Positions 39,001 to 46,224 are shown, counted from the first letter of the stretch. The stretch: 64,000 nt of DNA from Osmia lignaria lignaria (GCF_051020975.1 NC_135041.1:14458256-14522255); one strand, 5' to 3'. Notes: a model not told the origin generated them from the letters alone. Made by a program: numbers and translations.

Positions 39001-39754
39001 TAATTACGCCAATGTGTAACTTGTTATGTTGTTTAAATTTTTGCCGTACCTACAATCGTATTCTTCGTCGTCGAAAATCTCCAACGGCAAAATGGACGCT
39101 GTGGCAAATAGACCATATATCTGCTCGTGAGATAATAATGACAAAACGACCGCCGGTGGAAGCATTTCCTTCGGCGAAATTCCATCCTCTTCCAAGACAT
39201 CCTCGATCTTTAAGTTTCTATAACTTCGACGCAGTCTTTCTATCTCGACATTTCGCGGAAGTTCTTTCGGTTTTACATTCTGCTCCTTTTGCACGTTGGG
39301 GGCGAATGTTTCTGCAGGAAATACCTTTTCAAACGGAACGTTATCCCTTTTAATACTTTTAAATAACGTTTGTCAAGTAGTATGTATGACGTTAGTTTAT
39401 CATTGATTCCTTACGATAGATCGATCCTGCGGGAAGGTGATCCATCTTTTCGCTTCACCAAGAAAATTATACTTTTCATGGTCCTTTAATTCTTGTACGC
39501 GAGCACTATGATGCTCAGTTAAAACTTGCCATAGGAGTTTCACTCTCTTTGGTGCAGCATTCAAAAGAGCTACTTCCGGTCTCACAGGATGTGTCGCGGT
39601 ACCTTATATTAGTTATTAATTTATTTCAATTACTATGTTCTTGTACAATTAAACCGACAACAGGGGTTGTATTCAGAATTTTTTCATTACAGAATCATTT
39701 ACCTGTAATGATTTCGGAATAATAACCACGTCTCTTTATTTTTCGATTCTCCAT
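79..39754 (-). CDS. DNAH1: Axonemal dynein heavy chain 1 (DNAH1), whole gene in window, 3' end outside
   Basis: This is the heavy chain of a single-headed inner-arm dynein, an ATP-driven motor of motile cilia and sperm flagella. In insects the likely sites are sperm and chordotonal cilia (inference). I assembled 44 coding exons; all junction phases agree and no exon contains an in-frame stop, giving 2,897 codons. Family DNAH1 is preferred over DNAH3, 7 or 12 because several blocks match what I recall of vertebrate DNAH1: the N-terminal RGYYSEI block, VEIERLRR, PLEIFDDEEYDCR, ITRMYSAEGEEV and the AAA1 segment YLTLTGALHLKFGG. The ATG at 39,754 opens exon 1 (39,703-39,754). Vertebrate DNAH1 is about 4,300 residues, so roughly a third (AAA5, AAA6, C-terminus) is missing off the left edge. 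Intron 23 hosts two other genes. The entries below split the gene by domain. Confidence 0.93.
2130..2390. repeat. GC-rich patch with palindrome in DNAH1 intron 40
   Basis: The patch includes GCGACAA-g-TTGTCGC at 2,346-2,360, flanked by further CCGCG. It differs in composition from the surrounding intron and may be a transposon fragment. No family was recognised. Confidence 0.35.
3222..5335 (-). CDS. DNAH1: DNAH1 exons 33-38: AAA4 module
   Basis: Exons are 5,123-5,335, 4,834-5,058, 4,602-4,764, 4,350-4,519, 3,681-3,889 and 3,222-3,324. Exon 33 has LLPTPHKSHYTFNLRDLSKV and MLMMNPQKIE. Exon 34 has LLRLWYHENVRVFSDRL. Exon 35 ends in the AAA4 P-loop GMGGSG, split by an intron, and exon 36 continues RQSLTRLASHI and reaches FLFSDTQ. 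Exon 37 holds LEDLNSVLNNGDVPNIY. Exon 38 holds SPIGEVFRARIRQFPALVNC and TIDWF. The AAA4 P-loop in dyneins normally ends GR rather than GK, as here. Intron 32 (5,336-6,761) is about 1.4 kb and shows nothing else recognisable. Confidence 0.94.
6762..7970 (-). CDS. DNAH1: DNAH1 exons 29-32: AAA3 module
   Basis: Exons are 7,852-7,970, 7,460-7,665, 7,217-7,379 and 6,762-6,922. AAA3 is a regulatory nucleotide site. Walker A CIGPTGSGKT (residues 2,112-2,120) is intact, followed by FSARTTANQTQ. Walker B is QVFFIDDLNMP in exon 31, then YGAQPPIELIRQ. Exon 32 gives WYDRKEIGSF and the MGPPGGGRNPVT loop. Reading beyond the donor at 7,851 runs into a stop within nine codons, which supports the splice placement. 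Confidence 0.95.
8037..10195 (-). CDS. DNAH1: DNAH1 exons 24-28: rest of AAA2
   Basis: Exons are 10,041-10,195, 9,238-9,477, 8,751-8,829, 8,459-8,672 and 8,037-8,199. The block opens with CYEVLQQACTKLKGQPQPSG and VLNPKSITMGQLYGE. It continues with WYIFDGPVDALWIENMNTVL, DDNKKLCLSSGE and ASPATVSRCGMVYLEPE, which are hallmark AAA2 strings of axonemal dyneins, then WSLGASSDYNSR and GLVFDYR. In place of a catalytic Walker B acid the sequence is WIENMN, as usual for AAA2. The join to exon 23 is phase 0 and restores the usual dynein order directly after the P-loop. Confidence 0.95.
10196..13979. other. Sequence upstream of the GPCR, no coding gene seen
   Basis: No coding exon was recognised. A CpG- and GC-rich patch lies at about 11,330-11,490, and another moderately GC-rich stretch lies at 13,040-13,310. 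Either could be a promoter or a non-coding first exon of the receptor gene (inference). Poly(A) and poly(T) runs are frequent elsewhere. Confidence 0.5.
13980..23714 (+). CDS. Class A neuropeptide-type G-protein-coupled receptor, four coding exons
   Basis: This is a seven-helix receptor of the peptide-receptor type. Coding exons are 13,980-14,855, 21,735-21,933, 22,595-22,700 and 23,483-23,714 (phases 0, 1, 2); the joined product is 470 aa. The N-terminus has sequons at N37 and N45. TM1 spans about 77-97 with the GN pair at 87-88. TM2 has D116. Cys143 and Cys221 are placed for the extracellular disulfide. TM3 ends ERF instead of DRY. The third cytoplasmic loop, mostly exon 2, is Gly/His/Ser-rich. 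TM6 is LLLISTVFILLNLPSYVIRL across the exon 3/4 join, and TM7 has INFLLY in place of NPxxY. The nearest type I can suggest is a CNMamide-receptor-like or TRH-receptor-like protein; the ligand is not determined. The gene has a P450 inside its first intron and lies inside intron 23 of DNAH1, antisense to it. Confidence 0.9.
14856..17478. other. GPCR intron 1, 5' part, no coding gene seen
   Basis: AT-rich, with several poly(T) runs. A short GAC/GAG microsatellite lies at about 16,715-16,738 and produces an acidic run in an open stretch that has no other sign of being coding. Confidence 0.6.
17479..17545 (+). promoter_or_regulatory. Candidate core promoter of the P450
   Basis: A TATA-like tatacatatatga lies at 17,506-17,518 and an arthropod initiator TCAGT at 17,537-17,541, with about 33 bp between the TATA start and the initiator A. 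A palindromic E-box inside tcacgtgac lies just upstream at 17,479-17,487. The spacing fits a TATA promoter and supports independent transcription of the nested gene. A second TCAGT lies at 17,555. Confidence 0.55.
17684..19365 (+). CDS. Cytochrome P450, CYP9-like, nested in GPCR intron 1
   Basis: Microsomal haem monooxygenase; insect CYP9 enzymes commonly oxidise plant compounds, pesticides and other xenobiotics. The substrate here is unknown. Exons are 17,684-18,472 and 18,619-19,365, joined in phase 0 across a 146-bp intron to give 511 aa, the usual P450 length. An N-terminal membrane anchor (about residues 4-22) is followed by a Pro-containing hinge. Motifs present are RDPDLI, WREMRRLLSPSF (C helix), AGYDTSST at 299-306 (I helix), ETLR at 357-360 (K helix), PDRF at 418-421, and FGIGPRICIG at 435-444 with haem ligand Cys442. 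The segment after ETLR reads LDGIAISLDR and lacks the proline often found there. The family call rests on overall resemblance to bee CYP9 proteins; the subfamily is not assigned. Confidence 0.93.
19462..19500 (+). terminator. P450 polyadenylation signals
   Basis: Two AATAAA hexamers at 19,462 and 19,495 lie 97-135 bp after the P450 stop codon. They sit inside the GPCR intron, so use of these sites must be compatible with read-through for the receptor transcript. Confidence 0.6.
19501..21734. other. GPCR intron 1, 3' part, no coding gene seen
   Basis: AT-rich intronic sequence. One copy of a TATGTATGTACAT motif lies at 20,581-20,597. No protein-family match was recognised. Confidence 0.6.
21735..21933 (+). 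CDS. GPCR exon 2: low-complexity third intracellular loop
   Basis: The acceptor is ttttcag and the donor is gtaagt. The exon codes 66 residues with a NHGGGG run, HSHHSRH, and Ser/Thr/Pro stretches, all in the cytoplasmic loop between TM5 and TM6. Phase 0 entry and phase 1 exit match the neighbouring exons. Skipping it would leave a frameshift, so it is probably constitutive. Confidence 0.85.
22595..22700 (+). CDS. GPCR exon 3: start of TM6
   Basis: The acceptor is gtgttacag and the donor is gtaaga. The product reads ...QQSITKMLLLISTVFILLNLP, which is the basic end of loop 3 and most of TM6. The last codon is split and completed by exon 4 to Ser of the LPSY motif. Confidence 0.9.
23483..23714 (+). 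CDS. GPCR exon 4: TM6 end, TM7 and C-tail
   Basis: The acceptor is ttttccag. The product begins YVIRLCVFFF, then a third extracellular loop with NTPDLLW, then TM7 with YTNFSINFLLYAMCG. Helix 8 follows with FRRCLQQLLRKLL, and a short tail ends at the TAG at 23,712. An AATAAA at 24,419 is a candidate poly(A) signal. Confidence 0.9.
23715..28714. other. Sequence between GPCR end and DNAH1 exon 23
   Basis: This contains the probable GPCR 3' untranslated region (AATAAA at 24,419) and about 4 kb of AT-rich DNA. A 14-bp perfect inverted repeat pair lies at 27,632-27,645 and 27,680-27,693. No coding gene was seen. Confidence 0.6.
27632..27693. repeat. Short inverted repeat, possible MITE remnant
   Basis: GTGTTTCATAACAT and its exact complement ATGTTATGAAACAC are separated by 34 bp, and CCTGTAT follows on the right. 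A similar end (TATGAAACACACTGTACA) occurs near 29,053. It may be a miniature transposon remnant or a hairpin. Confidence 0.45.
28715..28806 (-). CDS. DNAH1: DNAH1 exon 23: AAA2 Walker A exon, last exon before the 18.5-kb host intron
   Basis: This 92-bp exon reads FVKKVIQLYETTVVRHGLML and then VGPTGSAKTK. It has an acceptor attacag at its upper end and a gtaagt donor at its lower end. The P-loop of AAA2 normally reads GxxxxGK(S/T); here the glycine before the lysine is alanine (residue 1,757, codon GCA). AAA2 of dyneins binds nucleotide structurally and does not hydrolyse it. The exon ends in phase 0 exactly after the P-loop. The next exon, starting CYEVLQQ, is at 10,195, so everything between 10,196 and 28,714 is intron. 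Confidence 0.95.
29968..29988. repeat. (AAT)7 microsatellite next to a DNAH1 splice donor
   Basis: Seven AAT units end five bases before the gtgag donor of DNAH1 exon 22 on the plus-strand coordinate scale, that is, inside the intron. Length variation could affect donor use. Confidence 0.8.
29995..31910 (-). CDS. DNAH1: DNAH1 exons 18-22: AAA1 module (main ATPase site)
   Basis: Exons are 31,668-31,910, 31,469-31,582, 30,739-30,994, 30,165-30,327 and 29,995-30,105. AAA1 is the principal ATP-hydrolysing site of dynein. The Walker A GPAGTGKT falls at residues 1,471-1,478 and is intact; Walker B with its acidic pair is CFDEFNRI in exon 19. Exon 20 holds MNPGYAGR and ALFRPVAMMVPDYAL, which are the sensor and arginine region. 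Exons 21-22 hold FGMRAVKTVI, LRALRDVNVPKFL and FNGIVSDLFP. The exon 19 acceptor must be tttag|CGCAGG, since the nearer gcgcag breaks the frame. Its donor must be AC|gtaggt, since using the later AG|gtatta would include an in-frame TAG. A (AAT)7 tract begins seven bases inside the intron after exon 22. Confidence 0.95.
32699..37529 (-). CDS. DNAH1: DNAH1 exons 6-17: tail and linker
   Basis: Exons are 37,359-37,529, 36,884-37,231, 36,418-36,633, 36,081-36,340, 35,362-35,830, 34,965-35,289, 34,747-34,878, 34,358-34,678, 34,070-34,247, 33,877-34,009, 32,992-33,537 and 32,699-32,925. Landmarks in order are EISLDYQRTM, LWVTASDWLRWYEVWMDNPL across the exon 11/12 join, YIGLIQALRNPGM, WMYLEPIFTSEDI, FPRFYFLSDEELLEILAQ, VQPHLRKCFENI and WISQLRYYW. 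The last blocks are the linker that swings across the motor ring during the power stroke. The intron between exons 11 and 12 has a GC donor (gcaagc) with a normal AG acceptor. The intron between exons 12 and 13 is only 68 bp, and reading through it looks like a frameshift. Confidence 0.92.
37893..39754 (-). CDS. DNAH1: DNAH1 exons 1-5: N-terminal tail
   Basis: Exons are 39,703-39,754, 39,415-39,602, 39,050-39,324, 38,362-38,691 and 37,893-38,022. The start is the ATG at 39,754, followed by a basic stretch and RGYYSEIITG, which resembles the RGFYSDIL block near the start of vertebrate DNAH1. Exon 3 carries VEIERLRRSY and ends in DDEEYDC; exon 4 continues with TTEDWISL and has LPRIYIRFYAENPRVFAKR; exon 5 has YNFYLDCMQMDG. 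All have counterparts in the DNAH1 tail, which binds intermediate and light chains and docks on the doublet. The exon 5 donor is not settled: 37,902 (AGA|gtatca) and 37,893 (GCA|gtgcgt) are both in phase and differ by three residues. Reading past both ends in a stop at about 37,794. Confidence 0.85.
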
Positions 39755-41955
39755 ACTTCCAAACTCTCTGCACTTTATTTTGCATTCAAAGGTAAAACTT
39801 TATCTACATACATTATATTTACAGTTTGGACAAATATCCTAATGTATTTTCTGGATCTGAACTTGTCTAATATCTTTATTATAACAATTTTTTAAATCGC
39901 ATATTTCACAGTGTAAATTGAACTGTTAGTGTCATCTATGGCGGCACACGAAACTCGTGTAACTTCCTACAATCACCGTCCTGAATCGTAGAGTACGCAA
40001 CAAAACGGCTGGTAAAATAAAGGTTTTAAACTACATCGGTTCCGAATCCCGCGTCGATAAAACAGCTTGTCTTCTGCTGAACAGAAACTGATTTAAACGC
40101 CACCTGAATTATTGCATCCAACTAACGGCATGCTATACTACGTTACCTTTCGCAAATACCTAAATGACACATGTACGCTATATATGTATAAGTATATAAC
40201 AATACTGACTATGCATTCATTATTATTAATTTTCTTTCTGTAAAATTGTATTTGCAATGTGGTACACTTCAGAATCTTGTAGACATAGTTCCTAAAAAAA
40301 ATATAACAGCGATTAAATAGAAAAAAAGCATTTTCGCAGCCAATTCGCTCGTATTATTTGCTGCATAATTAATAAATATACCATAGAAATAATGATACAG
40401 TTATTAATTAGTCATGAAATAATAACGATTGCCCAGGTCTCACCACGGGGAGGTTGCTGCGGATGGAGACCCGCCCTACCTCATCCCATCCACCCTCCAT
40501 TTATGCAAATTTTTATTTTTATTCAATACCATCATCCTCTTGATGAACATTTGCAAAACGTTTTTGACTGTTGTGCAAACGAACAACAAAAGGAGCATTA
40601 TTTTTATTCACTACCTACCTATCTACTTATCTATACATATATTTACGTAGATTTTAGCTTTTTATTCCTATCGCAACATTTTCTAATTTTGATTTTGATT
40701 ACAGATCTGTAATTAATAAATATGCAATTCCGAGCGCTCGTAATTATATTAAAAATTCGCTTAAATCTAACGCTTCCTAATTAAACACTGCAGTGTATGA
40801 CGATTATATCTTAATGACTATATACATAAATAAGTCCAACGAATTTGTTGATTTTGCTGTCCTCACCAGAATACTACCTAAAATAAAACTGAAAAGAATT
40901 AAACATAATTTAAGAAAATAATAAGGCTCGTGTAGCCTTAATCATAAATTTACAACCTGCCTGAAAAAAACAGAAAAGGATTAAATACAATTTTCGAAAA
41001 TAGTACGGTTCAAATATTACCACTTATTACTTATTTGGATACATTGAATTCCATTTATGGACGCTAGATTTTATATTACACTTCTTCCAGTCGATTATTC
41101 GATATTATTATTTCATACTTCCTATAAAGATATTTCTCTGTAACAGAAACTGATTAATTGAATCCAGATAAAGACAAAGAAAAATTAATAGCTGGAAAGA
41201 AGATACATTAGTAACAATAAAATTTTATAAAAGTCAGAGTGGTTGTTAATAATTCAAAATCAATTTGATACGAAATATGAATTTGAAGCAAACTTCAGTA
41301 CCAAAATAAAGAGAAAAAAGTTCAAAAAAATATATATTTGAGTTAAGTGACTTGAGTTAAGAACATTAATTATTTCATTTTATTGTATTTAATATTCGTT
41401 CATTTCGCGACAAATAGCACACAATATTTTAATTGAAACAACTGCCTTTTACTGCAATGTATAGTACGTACAACCACGACTCTACTCGACTTTATTGCAT
41501 TATATTATTCAATACACCTTTCAATGCAAATTTATTGTAAATGGAAAAACTGAAAAAAAATCACGAGTGGACTTTGCTTTTCAGGAAAAGAATTTAAAAA
41601 TTTATAAAAGTAATTTAATTAGCTTTTCCGTAAGCTTGAAACAAAACATCGCGATCAAAAATTAAAACTAAACAACTTGAACAACAATTATCCACTACTT
41701 TTGTTTAAATAAAGTAGAATTAAAATTTAATAAGCTATCTCGAATGAACAAATATTCCTTGAAATAATTTATCACCAATCATCACAAAATAAAATGAACT
41801 TTCATTTTAAATAAAACTTTGAATAAAGTTCTATTTAAAACTTTATCGTATTTAATAATATTCTGAAAACATTAAATTCATATATTATTTAACAGTATTT
41901 CCAACAACCGAACGCTCAAAATTTTCAAAATTAAAAAAAGAAAAGAAAAAAGAAT
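39755..41955. other. DNAH1: Upstream of DNAH1, no coding gene seen
   Basis: This should contain the DNAH1 promoter and 5' untranslated region. A GC-richer patch lies at 40,430-40,495. The remainder is AT-rich, and I could not identify a convincing core promoter. Confidence 0.5.
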
Positions 41956-41988
41956 GGGGGCGGGGCAGTGGGAGGGAGGGTACAGGGG
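41956..41988 (+). other. G-quadruplex-type tract
   Basis: A run of five Gs, then four, then three tracts of three Gs separated by loops of 1-4 bases, followed by another GGGG. This satisfies the common G4 pattern of four tracts of at least three Gs. It stands out in very AT-rich surroundings and marks the left boundary of the repeat-rich locus. Confidence 0.7.
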
Positions 41989-42110
41989 AACCTGAAAAGA
42001 AAAGTTTGACTGCCCATAAGAGCAATCCCTAAGCAAACCCTATAAAAGAAACCGAAATCACACGCAACACTAATTTTAAAATTGCAAACATTCTGAACTA
42101 TGACAAAACA

Positions 42111-42424
42111 TCGGCTGGCAACGAAGGGTCTCACGCCCCCTAGACTTACGCCAGACGCTACATACCACCCACCCCGCCTGGACGTCGTAACGCCAGGACA
42201 GAGTGCACCCCTTCGCTAAGAGCGCTACCCGCCCGTCCAACACGTTGCATCCAACGGTGTCAGATTGACGGACGCCCATAGTATAGACAAAAGGACTACA
42301 GTTTAGAATATGGTAACATATTTTCATATGTTCCGTATTCTAAAGCTGCGCCTGCAAAGGCCTAGTAATGCATGGGTATATCTCCCAGAGATGGTGTTCA
42401 CGGTCTTAGGCCGCGAAATCCTTG
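42111..42424. repeat. 314-bp repeated block, copy 1
   Basis: Nearly identical (about five substitutions, no indel) to 45,031-45,344. It contains a GC-rich half and an imperfect hairpin at 42,302-42,344. On the minus strand it has an acceptor tttgcag at the upper end (exon start 42,351) and a gtaagt donor (exon end 42,150), framing a 202-nt exon-like segment. The same 72-residue reading frame is open in both copies, but high DNA identity alone would explain that. Confidence 0.8.
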
Positions 42425-42496
42425 ACTAGCAATGGATTCCCACCGAATGTGAGTCATAGTTACTTCCACTAATTTAATACAAATCGCGAATTCAGT

Positions 42497-43437
42497 CGCA
42501 ACACTAATTTCATTAATTATATAATATGTACAAAAGCGTACGCGTGAAGGCTGCTTCATTATACGCAACGCTAAGCTGAAAAAAAGAAAAAAAGAAAAAA
42601 CGCGAACTGTAACGCAACACTACTCAAATCTACCGAATTTTGTAAGACGCAACACTAATCTAAAAAAGGGGTACAGCCAATCCAAGGCTGTACCATGGCA
42701 GCTGGTCCATAGCTGCCTTATGGACCATGGCAACTCCACTGGATCGTTTTTGGGCATTCCTAATGCAAAACGCGAATATTCATTACCGCAACACTAATTA
42801 GCAGGGAACTCTATAAACTAATGCAAAGCAATCGCGTATTTATAAGTCGCAACACTGGGAAACAATCGCGCTAATGTCATTCGCAACACTATGTTTAATA
42901 GACATGCAATTAAAATTCAGAAAAGGGGGATTCTCAAACCGTGAATTTTTTACTCGCAACACTAATTTCATTAATTATATAATATGTACAAACGGGTACG
43001 CGTGAAGGCTGCTCCATTATACGCAACGCTACGCTGAAAAAAAGAAAAAAAGAGAAAACGCGAACTGTAACGCAACACTACTCAAATCTACCGAATTTTG
43101 TAAGACGCAACACTAATCTAAAAAAGGGGTACAGCCAATCCAAGGCTGTATCACGGCAGTTGGTCCATAGTTGCCTTATGGACCATGGCAACTCCACTGG
43201 ATCGTTTTTGGGCATTTCATCGTATATCGCAACACTAATGCAAAACACGAATATTCATTACCGCAACACTAATTAGCAGGAACTCTATAAACTAATGCAA
43301 AGCAATCGCGTATTTATAAGTCGCAACACTGGGAAACAATCGCGCTAATGTCATTCGCAACGCTATCTTTAAGAGACATGCAATTAAAATGCAAAAAGGG
43401 GGGATTCTCAAACCGTGAATTTTTTACTCGCAACACT
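42497..43437. repeat. Tandem duplication, 458-bp period
   Basis: Copy 1 is 42,497-42,954 and copy 2 is 42,955-43,437, with only scattered substitutions and a short extra segment in copy 2 carrying one more CGCAACACT. Each copy has a pyrimidine tract on the minus strand ending in ttttttcag, and two adjacent hairpins: GGTACAGCC paired with GGCTGTACC, and TGGTCCATA paired with TATGGACCA. Confidence 0.85.
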
Positions 43438-43721
43438 AAAGCAATTAAAACATTAAAAAGCAAAACTCTAAAAAATCTTAAAGCAATCAACATTGAAAAG
43501 TTAAATTCTATTTTAAAGCAATGCAATAAAGAAACGCGATATTTAAAGTTCGCAACACTAAATGAAAATCGCGATAATCATGCATACGCAACACTAAATT
43601 GAACCGTGATCGATATTCATTCGCAACACTAAATTGAACCGTGGTCAATGTTCGCAACACTAAATTAAAAACGCGATTTGCCCAAAATCATGGGGGTCAC
43701 GGGCCCCCTCTTCTCCTGCAA

Positions 43722-43889
43722 TTACAAAACTACAACTACAGGCAAGCACAGTGACAAAGTAGTAACGATAATGATTTTCCATCCTTTTTTGCAAAAGGAT
43801 GCAAAATCATTAGTAGTTCCCCTCTTGAAAGACAGTTTGTCGGGGCGCTTCGGCATATAGCCTTTTCTTTCTTCGGGCGGTCCACCCAC
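43722..43889 (-). CDS. Candidate small tail-anchored membrane peptide exon
   Basis: This is a minus-strand open segment of 55 codons directly after a good acceptor (ataagtttcag), ending at TAA. An internal ATG at 43,856 would give 44 aa. The N-terminal half is basic and polar (MPKRPDKLSFKRGTT) and the C-terminus is a single hydrophobic segment (IIIVTTLSLCLPVVVVL) ending at the stop, as in tail-anchored proteins. I do not recognise the family. In its favour are the acceptor, the non-random composition and its place in a locus rich in minus-strand exon signals. Against it are the short length and the absence of a proven upstream exon. Only conservation or expression data would settle it. Confidence 0.35.
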   Translation of the reverse strand: MGGPPEERKGYMPKRPDKLSFKRGTTNDFASFCKKGWKIIIVTTLSLCLPVVVVL

Positions 43890-45030
43890 CTGAAACTTAT
43901 ATCTAAAGCTCGAGACTTGCAAATTCGCAAAACAGAAAAAAAAAACAATCAACAAAAAAGAAAAATCGCGAAACTCTAATTGACACGTGGACGAAAAAGG
44001 ACTTTATACATACAAGTCGTTGTTCGTGCACACGTGCCGTGCTCGAGCAGAACTTGTGCCAAAAATTTGAAAAATTGTACAGATAGAATCGAAGGCGAAC
44101 GGCATACTCCGTTCGTATCGATTGGATCGTCAATTCTTCAAATATATTCCAGGTACAGGTTGATCACGCGAAATCGCGCCTACCCGACCAAGAGACTGTG
44201 ACAACCTGCCCCGGCCCTACCTACTTACAATCTATCACACACACCAGAAGGTATACTACCTACCTACCTAACGCTATATTTAAAAAAGGCAAAATCACAT
44301 TCTCACAAAAATTCATTCCACGACCCCCATACACTCCACCCGGGCGCAAGAGCCTAAACTAGGGAGAACGTCCCGGGACGCCTCCGTCACCCGAGTTTCA
44401 TCTCACATCACACTCTACGGTACGTACCATTTTTCACTGAAATCGTCTGGCAAGGCTAGCAATCATTGCGTATAATGATAATTACAAAATTTAATTAACT
44501 ACTTTGATATAGAATATATTTCATAATAATGGTAATAATCAGGGTATTAGTAATGGTAATAATCATGGTAATAGTAATGATAACAATAGTATTTGGTTTA
44601 TACGTTCATCGTACATCTTGTTGAATAAAATATTATTTCAAATTAAAAGTAAATGAAAAAGTTATTAAACCGACGCAATCCCACAGCCTAAAAACACGCA
44701 CACCATATGTGGAGATTACGTCGTGCACGATATACTAACACAATGCCAGCCGCTTATTAATTATTATTCTTATGAACTAGGTCATCGTGCCCATTGCCTC
44801 TACCCATCCAAGTAGCACCTGGGCACGTGAATGGGCTTTGGCAATAAACACGGAAGGGGTTAAATCTGAAAATCCTGATCTAGAAACATGATTAGTACAT
44901 AAACATATAACGGGCTAATATTTCACTATTTTAATAAAAGTGACTCGACTTTGTAAATATAAAGCTTTAATAAGAAATACAGAAAAGCATAATAGAGCAA
45001 CTATGACGCAAACATGGTGCACTGCTAATA
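43890..45030. other. Spacer between repeat blocks
   Basis: Mixed composition. A CT/AC-rich stretch lies at 44,200-44,420 and an imperfect GGTAATAAT-type microsatellite at 44,529-44,590. No convincing gene was seen. Confidence 0.5.
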
Positions 45031-45344
45031 TCAGCTGGCAACGAAGGGTCTCACGCCCCCTAGACTTACGCCAGACGCTACATACCACCCACCCCGCCTG
45101 GACGTCGTAACGCCAGGACAGAGTGCACCCCTTCGCTAAAAGCGCTACCCGCCCGTCCAACACGTTGCATCCAACGGTGTCAGATTGACGGACGCCCATA
45201 GTATAGACAAAAGGACTACAGTTTAGAATATGGTAACATATTTTCATATATTCCGTATTCTAAAGCTGCGCCTGCAAAGGCCTAGTAATGCATGGGTATA
45301 TCTCCCAGAGATGGTGTTCACGGTCTTATGCCGCGGAATCCTTC
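45031..45344. repeat. 314-bp repeated block, copy 2
   Basis: Same length as copy 1 and about 98% identical, 2,920 bp away in direct orientation. The minus-strand exon-like segment is 45,070-45,271, with the same gtaagt donor and tttgcag acceptor. Both copies are followed by GGATTCCCACCGAAT, but copy 2 has about 50 extra bases before it. Confidence 0.8.
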
Positions 45345-46224
45345 TAACTAATTTGATTAAATAAATAAAATATTGGATTGAGTTTAAAAACCAAAAGGAT
45401 TCCCACCGAATACTAGTCAGTGCATCGTCATATTTACTCTCGCGCTGGAAATTTATCGCAACACTAATTTAAGAAATGCAAAATTTTAATAAAAAAGAAT
45501 TTAATGTCTTTAATTAAGAATTCTTTGCAATGAAACAAAAATTTGTTGTGAAAATTAATAAAACATCCTCGGGCGACTCCCTCCTCAGAGTACATTTTCA
45601 AGAATACGCAAAATATGTTGAAATAGATCACTCTGAGTTGGAAATCTACCCGTCACGAATTGTCTTCTTGCACATAAATTGTTCATTTTTTCATGAACGT
45701 GTAAATAAGTTAAACTACTCGTAAAAAATTCTCAAATTATATTTGAATTTATAATGTAAAAAATGTAATTAAATCAATGTAATAGCATGATTAATATGTA
45801 TATCCAGTATACATATTACATAATACTATCAATATTATATTGCTTTGAACCTTCGCAATAACTAAGTCAGATAGTATTTGACTTCTCTATTACAGACAAA
45901 CTAAATAAAATTGTTTCGGTATTAAAATATTCTAATTCCACATTTAAGAACATTTAAGAACATTTAAAAGCATTCATATATTTCATAAATATCTATTGGA
46001 ATATGTGGAATTGAAATGATATTAAAACGCGGAGTACAAGAAGACCTAGCCTAACTAAATGAAATGAAACAATAAAAATGTTACTACTCATGGGTATGTG
46101 TATAATCATACCCATGGTCACTATGCTTGCCAAGCACGTATACAACTAGTAGCCCGTGTCGATTCGGACCATTCGTCCTACGACATGATTGGGCACCAGA
46201 GGAACCATAAAACATTCGACTCAC
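45345..46224. other. AT-rich spacer, no gene seen
   Basis: One isolated CGCAACACT lies at 45,457. An open stretch of 64 codons at 45,530-45,724 (plus) has no recognisable features. Confidence 0.5.

Larger units (their letters stand above)
42063..45465. repeat. Interspersed array of CGCAAC(A/G)CT motifs
   Basis: Twenty-two copies were found on the plus strand, starting at 42,063, 42,497, 42,564, 42,613, 42,648, 42,787, 42,848, 42,882, 42,955, 43,022, 43,071, 43,106, 43,228, 43,262, 43,322, 43,356, 43,429, 43,551, 43,587, 43,622, 43,653 and 45,457. Nineteen are CGCAACACT and three are CGCAACGCT; AA(T) usually follows. Many are preceded 10-20 bases earlier by CGCG or CGCGA. The intervals are irregular, so this is not a simple satellite. 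Confidence 0.85.

Noticed and set aside
42076..42327. 83-codon minus-strand ORF repeated at 44,915-45,247 as a conserved protein
   Set aside because: The copies share the frame because the DNA is about 98% identical; the frame outside the 314-bp block differs, and a splice donor lies inside it.
43429..43661. CRISPR-like look of repeated CGCAACACTAA with spacers
   Set aside because: The repeat core is only 9-12 bp, spacing is irregular, and the genome is plainly eukaryotic with spliced genes and no cas genes.
45530..45724. 64-codon plus-strand ORF
   Set aside because: No motif, signal or family resemblance, and it sits in an AT-rich spacer.
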